Source of the DNA: Hydrogenovibrio sp.
GTDB lineage: Bacteria; Pseudomonadota; Gammaproteobacteria; Thiomicrospirales; Thiomicrospiraceae
DNA: 41,531 nt
Assembly (NCBI GenBank): GCA_015484555.1
Contig: WFMZ01000073.1
Span: 1-41,531 of the forward strand
Direction of reading: 5' to 3'
Numbering within the stretch: position 1 is the stretch's first letter; the number at the start of each line of letters is the position of its first letter. The notes under the pieces were generated by a model. It was not told the origin of the DNA and did no database searches. It worked only from the letters and a program-made list of their open reading frames with translations. Below, one piece after another: positions 16,501-25,750 of this stretch. Both the position numbers and the translations under genes were made by a program.

Positions 16501-17046
16501 TTAAGCAGGTTTGCCTTTAAAGAAAATATACACCGCCCCGACACCACCATCTTTTTGCTTAGCACTACAAAAAGCAAGGATGTTTTCGTACTGTCGAAGT
16601 TGGTGGTTCACTAAGTTCTTAATAGTAGGGTGCTCCGATTCAGAGCGATAACCTTTGCCATGGATTAATAGCCCATAACGGCAATTAAACTGCATGCCTT
16701 CTTGTATAAATTGGTGAATAGCTTGTTCGGCAGCTAATTCAGTTAACCCGTGCAAGTCTTGGGTAATCTCTATTTGAAACTGACCTTTTCGTAGCTTATC
16801 TATCTCTTGTTTACGGATACTAGGGTGTTGAAAAAATAAGGCTTCATGTTGGCTAACTTGGTTGCTGCTGGTATGAGAAAGGGGGGTACAGTCATCGGCC
16901 ACCTGGTTACGCGCATGGATAGTTCTTTGGGAGTCTGGCTTTCGGTAGTTAACCTTTGAGGCAATAACCGACGTAGCCTTTATTTGGCTAACGCCTTTCA
17001 AAGCTTGTGCAAATAAATTCTTATCTTCGTTGGAGATTTTGGACAT
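16501..17046 (-). CDS. Smr-domain protein (SmrB-like)
   Basis: The 181-residue protein has a basic, probably disordered N-terminal half. From about residue 97 it carries a C-terminal Smr domain with the hallmark D-L-H-G-L-T, then H-G-K-G and G-G-V-G-A-V-Y-I. Smr domains are small RNA/DNA endonucleases. In E. coli, SmrB cuts mRNA between collided ribosomes; this protein shares its layout, with K-L-R-K-G-Q-F before D-L-H-G-L-T. Assignment to SmrB rather than SmrA is uncertain. It is divergent from surE, and 166 bases upstream of infA on the same strand. Confidence 0.82.
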   Translation of the reverse strand: MSKISNEDKNLFAQALKGVSQIKATSVIASKVNYRKPDSQRTIHARNQVADDCTPLSHTSSNQVSQHEALFFQHPSIRKQEIDKLRKGQFQIEITQDLHGLTELAAEQAIHQFIQEGMQFNCRYGLLIHGKGYRSESEHPTIKNLVNHQLRQYENILAFCSAKQKDGGVGAVYIFFKGKPA

Positions 17047-17193
17047 GATAAAATTCTACTAATATAAGTTAATCTGTTAAAAATATTATATTCGAAAATG
17101 ACGATAATTTTTAGTGATAAAACCGTTTGACTGAGACGGAGTAGGCTAAAATAGCTAGCTAAATTTAAAGCTAGATAAAATAGTAAGGTGTTT

Positions 17194-17940
17194 ATGAAAA
17201 TTTTAATTTCAAATGACGATGGGTTTGATTCTCCTGGTATTCGCATATTACACGAATGTTTACTAGGACTAGACTACCATAGTGAAATTAAAGTGGTTGC
17301 ACCGGATCGCAATAGAAGTGCGGCTAGTAATTCCTTAACCTTGCTTAATCCTTTGCGAATTAAAGAGCACGGCCATGATATTTACAGCGTCAATGGTACA
17401 CCAACAGACTGCGTTCATTTGGGTATTAATGGTGCTTTAGACTTTCAACCTGATCTAGTTATCTCTGGTATTAATGATGGTGCCAATATGGGCGATGATG
17501 TCTTATATTCTGGTACCGTTGCCGCCGCTACCGAAGGGCGATTTTTGGGCAAACCTTCCATTGCTATTTCATTGTGTGGCAAACAGCACTTCGAAACAGC
17601 CATTCATGTGCTGAAACAATTCCTAGAAAGCTATGCCGGTTTAAACATTGCCCACAACACTATTATTAATATTAATGTACCAGACGTTCCTTTGCATGCG
17701 CTAAAGGGCGTTAAGTTAACCCGTTTAGGGCAAAGGCATCGTTCTGAACCGGTGGTGAAAGAAATAGATCCTCGTGGTGGTGAAATCTACTGGGTTGGGC
17801 CTGCGGGGAAAGCATCAGACGCTTCTGAAGGCACCGATTTTTATGCAGTAGAACAAGGTTATGCTTCCATTACCCCTTTGAAAATAGACCTAACTGACTA
17901 CAAAATGCATGAGCAGCTAAAAGGCCTGTTTGATGAGTGA
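17194..17940 (+). CDS. surE: 5'/3'-nucleotidase SurE
   Basis: SurE is a metal-dependent phosphatase acting on nucleoside monophosphates and short polyphosphate, linked to stationary-phase survival. The 248 residues start with M-K-I-L-I-S-N-D-D-G, which holds the metal-binding Asp pair, followed by A-P-D-R-N-R-S-A-A-S-N-S and the later S-G-I-N-D-G-A-N and Y-S-G-T-V-A-A-A segments. I chose the ATG at 17194, with AAGG upstream, over the GTG six bases earlier. It overlaps pcm by 8 bases, as in the conserved surE-pcm operon. Confidence 0.95.
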   Translation: MKILISNDDGFDSPGIRILHECLLGLDYHSEIKVVAPDRNRSAASNSLTLLNPLRIKEHGHDIYSVNGTPTDCVHLGINGALDFQPDLVISGINDGANMGDDVLYSGTVAAATEGRFLGKPSIAISLCGKQHFETAIHVLKQFLESYAGLNIAHNTIININVPDVPLHALKGVKLTRLGQRHRSEPVVKEIDPRGGEIYWVGPAGKASDASEGTDFYAVEQGYASITPLKIDLTDYKMHEQLKGLFDE

Positions 17941-18667
17941 TGCGTTTACCCTAGACAGCTTGTTGACTTCCTCACCTATTTTTTATAACGAAGCCTTTAA
18001 ACAAAATCAAGGCGTAGGTATGGTTTCGCAACGTACTCGTAACCGCTTGGTAAAAGAGTTAATTGATTTGGGTGTGAGTGATTATGCGGTATTGAATGTG
18101 ATTAAAACCACGCCTAGACATCTATTCTTAGATGAAGCTATGGCTAGTCGTTCTTATGAAAACACGGCCTTGCCGATAGGCTTTGCACAAACTATTTCAC
18201 ATCCTTGGGCAGTCGCAAAAATGTCTGCTTGGTTATTTCAAAACGGCCCTTTATGTAAGGTGTTGGAAATTGGGACTGGGTCTGGCTATCAAACCGCTAT
18301 TTTAGCGCAGCTTTCAAAGCATGTTTACAGTGTTGAGCGTATTGAACCTTTGTTAACAAAAGCCGTATCAGTGTTAACGAAGCTACAATTTAATAATATT
18401 AAATTAACCTTATCGGATGGACACTGGGGGTGGCCGGCTTATGCTAAGTATGATGGTATTATTTCTGCAGCATCGCCAGAAAAGCTGCCCGAAGAATTAA
18501 TTGAACAATTAGCGGTTGGAGGGCGTTTGGTAATGCCTCTTGGCGGGTCAGATAAACAATTACTGTATGGTTTTGTAAAAACTGAAACAGCTTACACAGA
18601 AGAATGTTTAGGTGAAGTTCTTTTTGTGCCAATGAAAACAGGTTTGGTGAAAGCAGAAAAGGTGTAA
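17933..18667 (+). CDS. pcm: Protein-L-isoaspartate O-methyltransferase
   Basis: Pcm methylates abnormal L-isoaspartyl residues so that aged proteins can be repaired. The 244-residue protein has an N-terminal extension of about 30 residues over the usual 208-215. The family signatures follow: R-x-x-F, G-F-A-Q-T-I-S-H-P, the SAM motif V-L-E-I-G-T-G-S-G-Y-Q-T, and G-G-R-L-V-M-P-L-G-G. The start lies inside surE, so translation is coupled. A single copy of the dispersed 18-bp repeat begins 22 bases after its stop. Confidence 0.92.
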   Translation: MSDAFTLDSLLTSSPIFYNEAFKQNQGVGMVSQRTRNRLVKELIDLGVSDYAVLNVIKTTPRHLFLDEAMASRSYENTALPIGFAQTISHPWAVAKMSAWLFQNGPLCKVLEIGTGSGYQTAILAQLSKHVYSVERIEPLLTKAVSVLTKLQFNNIKLTLSDGHWGWPAYAKYDGIISAASPEKLPEELIEQLAVGGRLVMPLGGSDKQLLYGFVKTETAYTEECLGEVLFVPMKTGLVKAEKV

Positions 18668-18689
18668 GCTTTATTTTCTAGCCAACCTT

Positions 18690-18707
18690 AAAAATCGCCA
18701 GGGGTGG
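18690..18707 (+). repeat. Single copy of the 18-bp dispersed repeat
   Basis: An exact AAAAATCGCCAGGGGTGG in the pcm-yqaA gap. It has no inverted partner nearby, so it cannot form a terminator by itself. Confidence 0.95.
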
Positions 18708-18759
18708 GTATCACTTAACTCACTCAATAGACTAAACTTATTTAGGTAAACACGACATA

Positions 18760-19338
18760 ATGAAAATTTTTACAAAACTATATGACCTAAGCTTGTCTTG
18801 GGCAAAGCACCCTAAGGCGCCATTCTATTTAGGTGGTGTAAGCTTCGCTGAGTCATCATTTTTTCCCGTTCCACCTGATGTTATGCTCATGCCTATGTGC
18901 CTAGCGAAGCCAGACCAAGCCTATAAGTTTGCTTTTATTACGACGATATTTTCATTGCTTGGTAGTATATTGGGCTATGCTATTGGTGCCATGTTATTTG
19001 ATTGGGTTTGGCCTATTATAGAACGGTTGCACTATGTTGATAAATACAATCAAATTGTTCAGTTCTTTGTAGATTATGGTTTTTGGATTGTCTTCTTAGC
19101 TGCTTTTACGCCTATTCCCTACAAGCTGTTTACGATTGCCGCAGGGGCAACTTCTATGATGTTGGTTCCTTTTTTAATAGCTTCTTTAATTGGGCGAGGT
19201 GCTCGATTTTATTTAGTCGCCTTTTTAATGAAGCAAGGGGCAGAAAAATATGAAGATAAAATTCGTCAGTTTATTGACTGGATTGGATATGGGTTTATCT
19301 TAGTCGTAGTACTTTTCATAGCCTATAAAGCCGTTTAG
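18760..19338 (+). CDS. YqaA-family (DedA/SNARE-associated) membrane protein
   Basis: The 192-residue protein has about five hydrophobic segments and the DedA/VTT signature: E-S-S-F-F-P-V-P-P-D near residue 31, F-T-P-I-P-Y-K near 118, and an R-G-A-R-F segment near 146. The family works in envelope lipid transport and membrane-potential maintenance; members in the surE-pcm-nlpD region are uncharacterised. It lies six bases before nlpD and is probably cotranscribed. Confidence 0.88.
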   Translation: MKIFTKLYDLSLSWAKHPKAPFYLGGVSFAESSFFPVPPDVMLMPMCLAKPDQAYKFAFITTIFSLLGSILGYAIGAMLFDWVWPIIERLHYVDKYNQIVQFFVDYGFWIVFLAAFTPIPYKLFTIAAGATSMMLVPFLIASLIGRGARFYLVAFLMKQGAEKYEDKIRQFIDWIGYGFILVVVLFIAYKAV

Positions 19339-19343
19339 AAAAT

Positions 19344-20054
19344 ATGTTTAACCGGTCTTATGCGAAGCTGATTTTTATAATCAGTGCTTTGCTTGTGATG
19401 ACGGCCTGTCAACCTGTTAAGCACAGAGGATGGCAGGGTAGTTCTGCATCAGGGTTAGTAGTACAAAAAGGTAAGGCAGTTTGTGCTAAAAAGTATGTGG
19501 TGAAGTCGGGAGATACCCTAAGTCAAATAGCTGTAACCTGTAAGGTTAGTCAATCAACTATTGTGTTGCTCAATAGCTTAAAAGCACCTTATTGGTTACA
19601 AGTGGGTCAAAAGCTAACTCTGCCTGGTTATTCTGAACCTAAAGAAATTCATTTATTTTCACCCATTCAAAAACAAAATCTTCCTAAAGCTACTTTTAAG
19701 TGGCCACTTAAAATAAAGAAAAATTTTAAATATGTATCAGATGCTTCAGGAGTCACTTCTATCATCTTGAATGCTCAGTTGGGCGATGCCATTTATGCAG
19801 CGGAAGCAGGACGAGTGGTTTATTCAGGAAAAGGTATTAAGCAGTTTGGCAAGATGGTTATTATTAAGCACCATAACGGTTACTTAACCATCTATGCACA
19901 TAATGATAGCTTGGTCGTACATGAAGGTGACAAGGTGAAGCGGGGGCAGTTTATAGGTACAGTAGGGAAAACGGGTAATGTCTCTTCCCCACAGCTCTTG
20001 CTTGAAGTGCGTTATAAAGGGCAGAAAATCAATGCAAAAGGGTTGTTTAATTAA
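19344..20054 (+). CDS. nlpD: NlpD-like LysM/M23 lipoprotein, amidase activator
   Basis: NlpD is an outer-membrane lipoprotein that activates the amidase AmiC for septal peptidoglycan splitting. The 236 residues begin with a lipoprotein signal ending V-M-T-A-C, with lipidated Cys22. A LysM domain spans about 49-94 (Y-V-V-K-S-G-D-T-L-S) and an M23/LytM domain about 118-236. The M23 zinc ligands are missing: the expected His-x-x-x-Asp and final His-x-His are replaced by V-T-S-I-I-L and Q-L-L-L-E-V. A non-enzymatic activator is expected to lack them. It follows yqaA by five bases. rpoS, often next, is not here. Confidence 0.88.
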   Translation: MFNRSYAKLIFIISALLVMTACQPVKHRGWQGSSASGLVVQKGKAVCAKKYVVKSGDTLSQIAVTCKVSQSTIVLLNSLKAPYWLQVGQKLTLPGYSEPKEIHLFSPIQKQNLPKATFKWPLKIKKNFKYVSDASGVTSIILNAQLGDAIYAAEAGRVVYSGKGIKQFGKMVIIKHHNGYLTIYAHNDSLVVHEGDKVKRGQFIGTVGKTGNVSSPQLLLEVRYKGQKINAKGLFN

Positions 20055-20111
20055 CAGAAAGCCCTGTTCATAAAGTAAATTAGTTTGTTATCCATAAAAG
20101 AGAATTTAAGT

Positions 20112-21410
20112 ATGGAAAATAAAAAAGTGATTGGTTTTTGGTCTGCGGTATCGATGGGTATTGGTGCTATGGTTGGTGCAGGAATTTTTGCACTACTAGG
20201 CGAAGCCAGTGCTATTTCAGGTAGTGCGGTTTATATCTCCTTTATTTTAGGAGGGCTTATTGCCTTGCTATCTGGGTATTCTTTAGGTAAGTTGGGTGCC
20301 CGCTATCCCTCTGCGGGTGGTATGGTCGAATATTTAACTCAAGCCTATGGTTCTGGTTTATTTACGGGCACAATGGGGGTGATGCTATATCTATCTGCCA
20401 TCGTATCGCTTACCTTAATTGCCAAGGCCTTCGGAAACTATGCGGTCACTTTTTTGTCTGCTGAAATTTCAAATGTAGGCCTCTATCAATCAGCCTTTTC
20501 AATAGGTATTGTTGTGCTGTTTGTTTATATCAATTTACAAGGTGCAAAAGATGTTGCCCTGTATGAAAGGATTACGGTTGGCTTTAAATTTTTAGTGCTA
20601 ACTGTGTTGTCTGTGGCAGGTATTGCTTTTCTACAACCTGAATTACTGTCTGTTAAGGAATACCCGCCAACCCAAGATATTTTCTTTAGTTTAGCCATCA
20701 CCTTCTTTGCTTTTGAAGGCTTTAGGGTGATTACTAACACAGCTGAGGATATGGAAAATCCTTCTAAAAACCTACCTAGAGCAATGATGACAGCAATTTT
20801 ATTGGTGATGGTACTGTATGTAGCAATTTCATTTTCTGTCTTTGGTAGCTTGCCTGTTGATAGCGTGATTGCCGCAAAAGACTTTGCTTTGGCAGAAGCT
20901 GCTCTACCTATATTTGGTCAAGTTGGTTTTATCATTGTTGCCATTACAGCATTAATAGCCACGGCTTCTGCTATTAATGCTAATTTATATGCAGTTACCA
21001 ATGTGGCTTACCAGCTAGCGAAAGATGGTGAATTGCCTTATCAATTTGGTAAGCCCGCTATCCATAGTAGGGAAGGGTTGGTGATCAGCGGGGTGTTAAT
21101 TATTATTTCGTCACTTATTTTTGATTTAACTGAAGTCGCTGTAATGGGGTCTATTTCTATTTTATTTATTCATTTTATAACCCATATAGGGCATTTAAAG
21201 CTGATTCAAAAAACAGGAGCCTCTAAAGTTTTGGTCATTTTAGCCGCCTTGTCTAGCTTGTCAGCAATGGGGTTGTCATTGGTTTATGTCAGTAAAATAT
21301 CAGGAAATGTTTTATATGTATTGGTCGGGTTTGTCTTGCTAGCACTATGGATAGAATGGATGATGCAGCACTTTAAAGGCAAGCAAACACAGAAAAGGAT
21401 TGTTGATTAG
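20112..21410 (+). CDS. APC-superfamily amino acid permease
   Basis: The 432-residue protein has about 12 hydrophobic segments and the APC fold signature near its start: G-I-G-A-M-V-G-A-G-I-F-A-L-L-G, in helix 1. P-S-A-G-G-M-V-E-Y and A-F-E-G-F-R-V-I-T-N-T-A-E-D-M follow. The substrate cannot be told. I start it at the ATG at 20112, which gives M-E-N-K-K; a TTG 27 bases upstream is possible but less likely. It is 57 bases after nlpD and ends 17 bases from a convergent gene. Confidence 0.85.
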   Translation: MENKKVIGFWSAVSMGIGAMVGAGIFALLGEASAISGSAVYISFILGGLIALLSGYSLGKLGARYPSAGGMVEYLTQAYGSGLFTGTMGVMLYLSAIVSLTLIAKAFGNYAVTFLSAEISNVGLYQSAFSIGIVVLFVYINLQGAKDVALYERITVGFKFLVLTVLSVAGIAFLQPELLSVKEYPPTQDIFFSLAITFFAFEGFRVITNTAEDMENPSKNLPRAMMTAILLVMVLYVAISFSVFGSLPVDSVIAAKDFALAEAALPIFGQVGFIIVAITALIATASAINANLYAVTNVAYQLAKDGELPYQFGKPAIHSREGLVISGVLIIISSLIFDLTEVAVMGSISILFIHFITHIGHLKLIQKTGASKVLVILAALSSLSAMGLSLVYVSKISGNVLYVLVGFVLLALWIEWMMQHFKGKQTQKRIVD

Positions 21411-21427
21411 TTCGGATATTTAGGCGA

Positions 21428-21802
21428 TTAGCCCGTCATCACCAAAGCCAATAATACTTTACGGTCTTCAGTAGTCAGTACATTATAAGTCCGGCAAGCA
21501 GCTGCATTAGACATCACTTCTAAGCCAATACCCTGTTGAGCGCAGTGGCTAAATAGGGCCGGGTCTGGAAAAAACTGTGTTTCACCCGTTCCTAAAATAA
21601 TAACTTCAGGTTGTAGTCTGAATAGCTCTGAAAGTTGTTCTATGGTCAGGGTTTTAATATCTTGACAATCCCAATGTTCAACCAATTCATGCTGGGTGAG
21701 AAAACAGCTAGTCGTTACTTTTTTATCATTCACCCAGGCCTCACCAGCTTGGTATTTTTTGATTGATAAAATATTGGAATCTCTGTGTTCTGTAAACTTC
21801 AT
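21428..21802 (-). CDS. Mth938-domain (DUF498) protein
   Basis: The 124-residue protein matches the Mth938-like fold: an N-terminal beta sheet, then P-E-V-I-I-L-G-T-G near residues 66-74, a mid stretch of Q-Q-G-I-G-L-E-V-M-S-N-A-A-A-C-R-T-Y-N-V, and the end K-V-L-L-A-L-V. The family is widespread in proteobacteria. Human AAMDC is related, but its molecular role is unknown. It is convergent with the permease and divergent from alaC. Confidence 0.82.
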   Translation of the reverse strand: MKFTEHRDSNILSIKKYQAGEAWVNDKKVTTSCFLTQHELVEHWDCQDIKTLTIEQLSELFRLQPEVIILGTGETQFFPDPALFSHCAQQGIGLEVMSNAAACRTYNVLTTEDRKVLLALVMTG

Positions 21803-21965
21803 TAAAAACCCTTCGATAAAATTGGTTAATTTTGCTTTTAAAGCCGATTATAGCGCAGTATGCCATTGACGAAAAAAAATATTTCTGTATCATTAACGGA
21901 TTATATTTTTCATAGAAATTTAGCCGAATAGCGCTGAGTTTCGACACTTTCAAAAGGCTATTTCC

Positions 21966-23156
21966 GTGACTAGCGACTTTCAAAGAATCGAACGACTTCC
22001 TCCTTATGTGTTCAATATTGTTGGAGAACTGAAAGCGGAAGCCAGACGTAATGGCGAAGACATTATTGATTTTGGAATGGGTAACCCTGACCAGGACACG
22101 CCTAAACATATTGTGGATAAGTTGATAGAAGTCGTTCAGCGCGAAGGCACACATCGTTATTCAGTCTCGCAAGGTATTCCGCGTTTACGCAAAGCTATTT
22201 GTAACTGGTATAAAACTAAATTTGATGTTGATTTAGACTATGCAACAGAAGCCGTCGTGACGATTGGTTCTAAAGAAGGTTTGGCTCACTTAGCTATGGC
22301 GACAGTGGATAAGGGCGATACCGTCTTGGTTCCTAACCCTGCGTATCCTATCCACCCTTACGGGTTTGTGATTGCGGGGGCAGATATTCGTCATGTTAAA
22401 ATGACGCCTGAGGTTGATTTCTTTGAAGAGCTAGAGAAAGCGATTAAAGAATCTTGGCCGAAGCCTAAAATGCTTATTTTAAATTTTCCTGCCAATCCAA
22501 CCACGCAAACGGTTGAGTTAGAGTTTTTTGAAAAAGTCATTGCTATCGCCAAAGAACATAAGATTTGGGTAGTACATGATTTAGCCTATGCAGATATCGT
22601 ATTTGATGGTTATAAAGCGCCTTCTATTTTACAAGTAGAAGGGGCAAAAGACATTGCCGTTGAATTCTATACGCTTTCAAAAAGTTATAACATGCCAGGC
22701 TGGCGAGTGGGCTTTATGGTCGGAAATCCAGAGTTGGTCGATGCTTTAAAGCGCATTAAATCTTATCTTGATTACGGTACTTTTACCCCTATTCAGGTTG
22801 CGGCTATTGCGGCTTTAGAAGGGCCTCAAGAGTGTGTGCAAGAAATTTGTGACATGTACAAGGTTCGCCGTGACGTATTGTGTCAAGGCTTAAACGCGAT
22901 GGGTTGGCAAGTAGAACCGCCTAAGGCAACGATGTTTGTTTGGGCAAAAATTCCAGATGCCTACCTTGAAATGGGTTCGTTAGAGTTCAGTAAAAAATTA
23001 TTAATAGATGCGAAGGTCGCGGTTTCTCCTGGTGTTGGTTTTGGAGACTATGGTGATGATTCGGTTCGTTTCGGTTTAATTGAAAATGAACACAGAACCC
23101 GCCAAGCTTTAAGAGGTATTCGCGACATGTTTAAAAAAGACGGATTAATGAAATGA
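21966..23156 (+). CDS. alaC: Alanine-synthesising aminotransferase
   Basis: AlaC is a PLP enzyme that transfers amino groups from glutamate to pyruvate. The 396-residue fold type I aminotransferase shows P-P-Y-V-F-N-I-V near its start, then G-M-G-N-P-D, and the PLP lysine K239 in [12 protein letters not shown]. The start is a GTG at 21966 with AAAGG upstream, and the N terminus agrees with relatives. It overlaps hom by four bases (ATGA). Some relatives act on other keto acids, so the alanine assignment rests on family resemblance. Confidence 0.88.
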   Translation: MTSDFQRIERLPPYVFNIVGELKAEARRNGEDIIDFGMGNPDQDTPKHIVDKLIEVVQREGTHRYSVSQGIPRLRKAICNWYKTKFDVDLDYATEAVVTIGSKEGLAHLAMATVDKGDTVLVPNPAYPIHPYGFVIAGADIRHVKMTPEVDFFEELEKAIKESWPKPKMLILNFPANPTTQTVELEFFEKVIAIAKEHKIWVVHDLAYADIVFDGYKAPSILQVEGAKDIAVEFYTLSKSYNMPGWRVGFMVGNPELVDALKRIKSYLDYGTFTPIQVAAIAALEGPQECVQEICDMYKVRRDVLCQGLNAMGWQVEPPKATMFVWAKIPDAYLEMGSLEFSKKLLIDAKVAVSPGVGFGDYGDDSVRFGLIENEHRTRQALRGIRDMFKKDGLMK

Positions 23157-24478
23157 AAATAGTTAGATTGGGCCTATTAGGTCTTGGAACTGTCGGTGGC
23201 GGCGCCGCTAAAATTATCGAAGATACCTTGTCTGAAATTGAACGCCGTTTGGGGGGCAAAACCACCATTCGTATTGAGCATGTTGCGGTGAGAGATTTAA
23301 ACTGCCAACGTGCGATTGATACCTCCAATATCAAGCTCACCACCAACCCGATGGATGTGGTAACTGACCCAAATGTCGATATTGTTGTTGAACTAATGGG
23401 AGGCACCACCTTGGCAAAAGATTGCCTAGAAGCTGCCATTGCCAATGGTAAGCATATTGTGACAGCCAACAAAGCTTTGATTGCAGAGCAGGGGAACGCG
23501 CTATTTGCCAAGGCCGCCGAAAAGAACGTTATTATTGCTTATGAAGCAGCCGTTGCGGGAGGAATCCCAATCATTAAAGCTTTAAGAGAAGGTTTATCTG
23601 CAAATAAAATTGAGTGGGCTGCGGGTATTATTAATGGTACCGGTAACTACATTTTGACTGAAATGAAGAAGCCTGGCGCAGACTTTGCAAAAGTGCTTAA
23701 GGTTGCGCAAGAACTAGGTTATGCAGAAGCGGATCCTACCTTTGATGTGGAAGGCATTGATGCCGCGCACAAGCTGACTATTATTGCTTCTATCGTATTT
23801 GGTATTCCACTTCAGTTTGATAAAGTGTTTACCGAAGGTATCTCAAAAGTAACCGCAGAAGATATTCAGTTTGCAGAGCAACTGGGGTATCAAATTAAAC
23901 ACCTAGGGATGGCCAGTCGTACAAAAACAGGTTTTTCATTACGTGTTCACCCAACGCTTGTGCCTAACTCGGTACTGCTTGCGAATGTAAATGGTGTGAT
24001 GAATGCGGTGATGGCACAGGGCGATAGCGTAGGAACAACTATGTATTACGGCCCTGGCGCGGGTGCAGGTCCAACGGCCAGTGCGGTTATTGCAGATGTC
24101 ATTGATATTATTCGTGCGGAAGATCAGCCACAGCAAGATAGAGTGCCCGCTTTAGGCTTTGCTTTAGATCAGCTAGAAGACGCTCCTGTTGTGTCTATTG
24201 ATGACATTGAGTGTAAGTATTACCTAAGATGTTTTGCTAAAAATAAAGCCGGTGTCTTGGCTAAAATTACGCAAATAATGGCCGATAAGTCAGTCAGCGT
24301 AGAAAAGCTGCACCAAGAGCCTTGTGTTAACAATCCAAACGATGCCACTTTGGTAATGCTAACCAACCAGGTAAATGAAGCGGTATTGAACTCGGTACTG
24401 GCTGAACTAAATCTGCTTGAAGAAATTGATGGCGAGATACAACGTATTCGTATCGAGTCTTTAGGTGAAGCAAGCTAG
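23153..24478 (+). CDS. hom: Homoserine dehydrogenase
   Basis: Hom reduces aspartate semialdehyde to homoserine, the branch point to threonine and methionine. The 441 residues begin with an NAD(P) motif G-L-G-T-V-G-G-G (10-17). A central catalytic region includes N-G-T-G-N-Y-I-L-T and the E-A-D-P-x-x-D-V-E-G-x-D-A-A-H-K segment. From about 355 it has an ACT domain ([13 protein letters not shown]), which allows feedback control, typically by threonine. It is not fused to an aspartokinase, unlike ThrA. The start is inside alaC; a strong terminator follows. Confidence 0.95.
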   Translation: MKIVRLGLLGLGTVGGGAAKIIEDTLSEIERRLGGKTTIRIEHVAVRDLNCQRAIDTSNIKLTTNPMDVVTDPNVDIVVELMGGTTLAKDCLEAAIANGKHIVTANKALIAEQGNALFAKAAEKNVIIAYEAAVAGGIPIIKALREGLSANKIEWAAGIINGTGNYILTEMKKPGADFAKVLKVAQELGYAEADPTFDVEGIDAAHKLTIIASIVFGIPLQFDKVFTEGISKVTAEDIQFAEQLGYQIKHLGMASRTKTGFSLRVHPTLVPNSVLLANVNGVMNAVMAQGDSVGTTMYYGPGAGAGPTASAVIADVIDIIRAEDQPQQDRVPALGFALDQLEDAPVVSIDDIECKYYLRCFAKNKAGVLAKITQIMADKSVSVEKLHQEPCVNNPNDATLVMLTNQVNEAVLNSVLAELNLLEEIDGEIQRIRIESLGEAS

Positions 24479-24500
24479 TCAAGTTGCAAACCATTAAAGG

Positions 24501-24522
24501 CCGAGCAATGCTCGGTTTTTTT
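24501..24522 (+). terminator. Rho-independent terminator after hom
   Basis: CCGAGC (24501-24506) pairs with GCTCGG (24510-24515) around AAT, followed by seven T residues. Confidence 0.9.
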
Positions 24523-24556
24523 ATGGCTGTTAAAAAAGTGAATAGAAGGGTTTAGT

Positions 24557-25636
24557 ATGATGCAACAATCAGTCACATTTTGGATTCCCGAGCTGCTTTC
24601 TTCAGAAAGAGTTAACAGCCTGTCTGAAGAACTTTCTTTGCCAGAACTCCCTTGGTTAAGCCGTTGTTTAAGTAAGGCAGATGCCTTGCCTATTAAACCA
24701 GGCTCTTTTTATGATCAAGCCAGCTACTTATTTCATCTGTCAGATACCTTGCCTGTTGCCGCAACCAGCGCACCTATCGAACTAGAAAACTTTTCTGAAA
24801 TAGAATCGGGTTACTTTTGGTTAAAAGTTGACCCTGTTCAGCTAATTGCTGATCGTGATACCTTAATATTAATTCCCTCTGAAGATATTGCCATTAGTGA
24901 AGCAGAATCCAAATCTTTAATGGAAAGCTTTAACCAGCATTTTGCAGAAGACCATGTGTCTTTACAGTATGGTGACAAAGGCAGCTGGTATCTTTCTATT
25001 GCGCAAGCAGTAGATGTACAAACTACGTCTTTAGATAGTTTGGCTTATAGAAGACTGGATGATGCTTTTCCTAAAGGCAATGCTTCAAGCTATTGGCGCA
25101 AGCTATTAAATGAAGTGCAAATGTTATTTTTTACCCATCCAGTGAATAAAAATAGGCGCGAATTGGGTCAACCAGAAATAAACAGCGTTTGGATTTGGGG
25201 GGAAGGAAAAATTCCAGAAGCAGGGTCGAAAGAACGAACGAACGCCAGTATTTATTCAGACAATCATTACTTGGCAGGCATAGCAAAGCTAACCCATTCC
25301 ACCTGCTTTTTGGAACCCAAAAATCACCAGGGGTGGTCTAGTAGCCATCAGTTAGATAGTGAAGAAAAGATCTCGAATGGTCAAGGTAGTTTGCATGATC
25401 TAATTTGCTTGAGTAATCTATCGAAATCTTTACCCAACTTAACCGAACAAGAATGGCTAGATACCTTGGTTGAAATAGATAAAGCTTGGTTTAAACCTTT
25501 ATTTGAAGATCTTAAATTAGGCAATATAACATCCCTGTTAATTGATGTTGGTCTGCCTTGTCGTTATCACTTAACGCCTAAAAATTTAAGACGATTTTGG
25601 CGATTGAATAAGCCAATGAATAAGTTTACAAGCTAG
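24557..25636 (+). CDS. Conserved hypothetical of the phosphoglycerate-mutase-like/regulatory family
   Basis: The 359-residue protein belongs to a family seen between hom and thrC or recJ in beta- and gammaproteobacteria. It is often labelled a phosphoglycerate-mutase homologue or regulatory protein. Family-like segments are D-P-V-Q-L-I-A-D-R-D-T-L, N-Q-H-F, S-W-Y-L, W-R-K-L-L-N-E-V-Q-M-L-F, N-K-N-R-R-E, and I-N-S-V-W-I-W-G-E-G. I see no metal-binding site of an intact mutase and would not call enzyme activity. Codons at 25319-25336 hold a copy of the dispersed repeat with one mismatch, encoding K-N-H-Q-G-W; the frame stays intact. Confidence 0.8.
   Translation: MMQQSVTFWIPELLSSERVNSLSEELSLPELPWLSRCLSKADALPIKPGSFYDQASYLFHLSDTLPVAATSAPIELENFSEIESGYFWLKVDPVQLIADRDTLILIPSEDIAISEAESKSLMESFNQHFAEDHVSLQYGDKGSWYLSIAQAVDVQTTSLDSLAYRRLDDAFPKGNASSYWRKLLNEVQMLFFTHPVNKNRRELGQPEINSVWIWGEGKIPEAGSKERTNASIYSDNHYLAGIAKLTHSTCFLEPKNHQGWSSSHQLDSEEKISNGQGSLHDLICLSNLSKSLPNLTEQEWLDTLVEIDKAWFKPLFEDLKLGNITSLLIDVGLPCRYHLTPKNLRRFWRLNKPMNKFTS
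25319..25336 (+). repeat. Dispersed 18-bp repeat inside a coding sequence
   Basis: AAAAATCACCAGGGGTGG matches the consensus at 17 of 18 bases (A for G at base 8). In frame it reads K-N-H-Q-G-W; the exact consensus would read K-N-R-Q-G-W. It falls in a part of the protein I do not see as conserved. Confidence 0.85.
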
Positions 25637-25709
25637 TTAAGCCGAACAAACTTTTTGCTTTGTGGCTGATTAGTGCAGGCAAAAGTAACGATTATGCCTA
25701 TAAAATCGG

Positions 25710-25715
25710 TATAAT
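25710..25715 (+). promoter_or_regulatory. Probable -10 element of the thrC promoter
   Basis: A perfect TATAAT lies 35 bases before thrC. The -35 region is poor, so the call rests on the -10 alone. Confidence 0.4.
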
Positions 25716-25750
25716 CTCCTTATTAAATTTAACTCAATTACAGGTTTATC

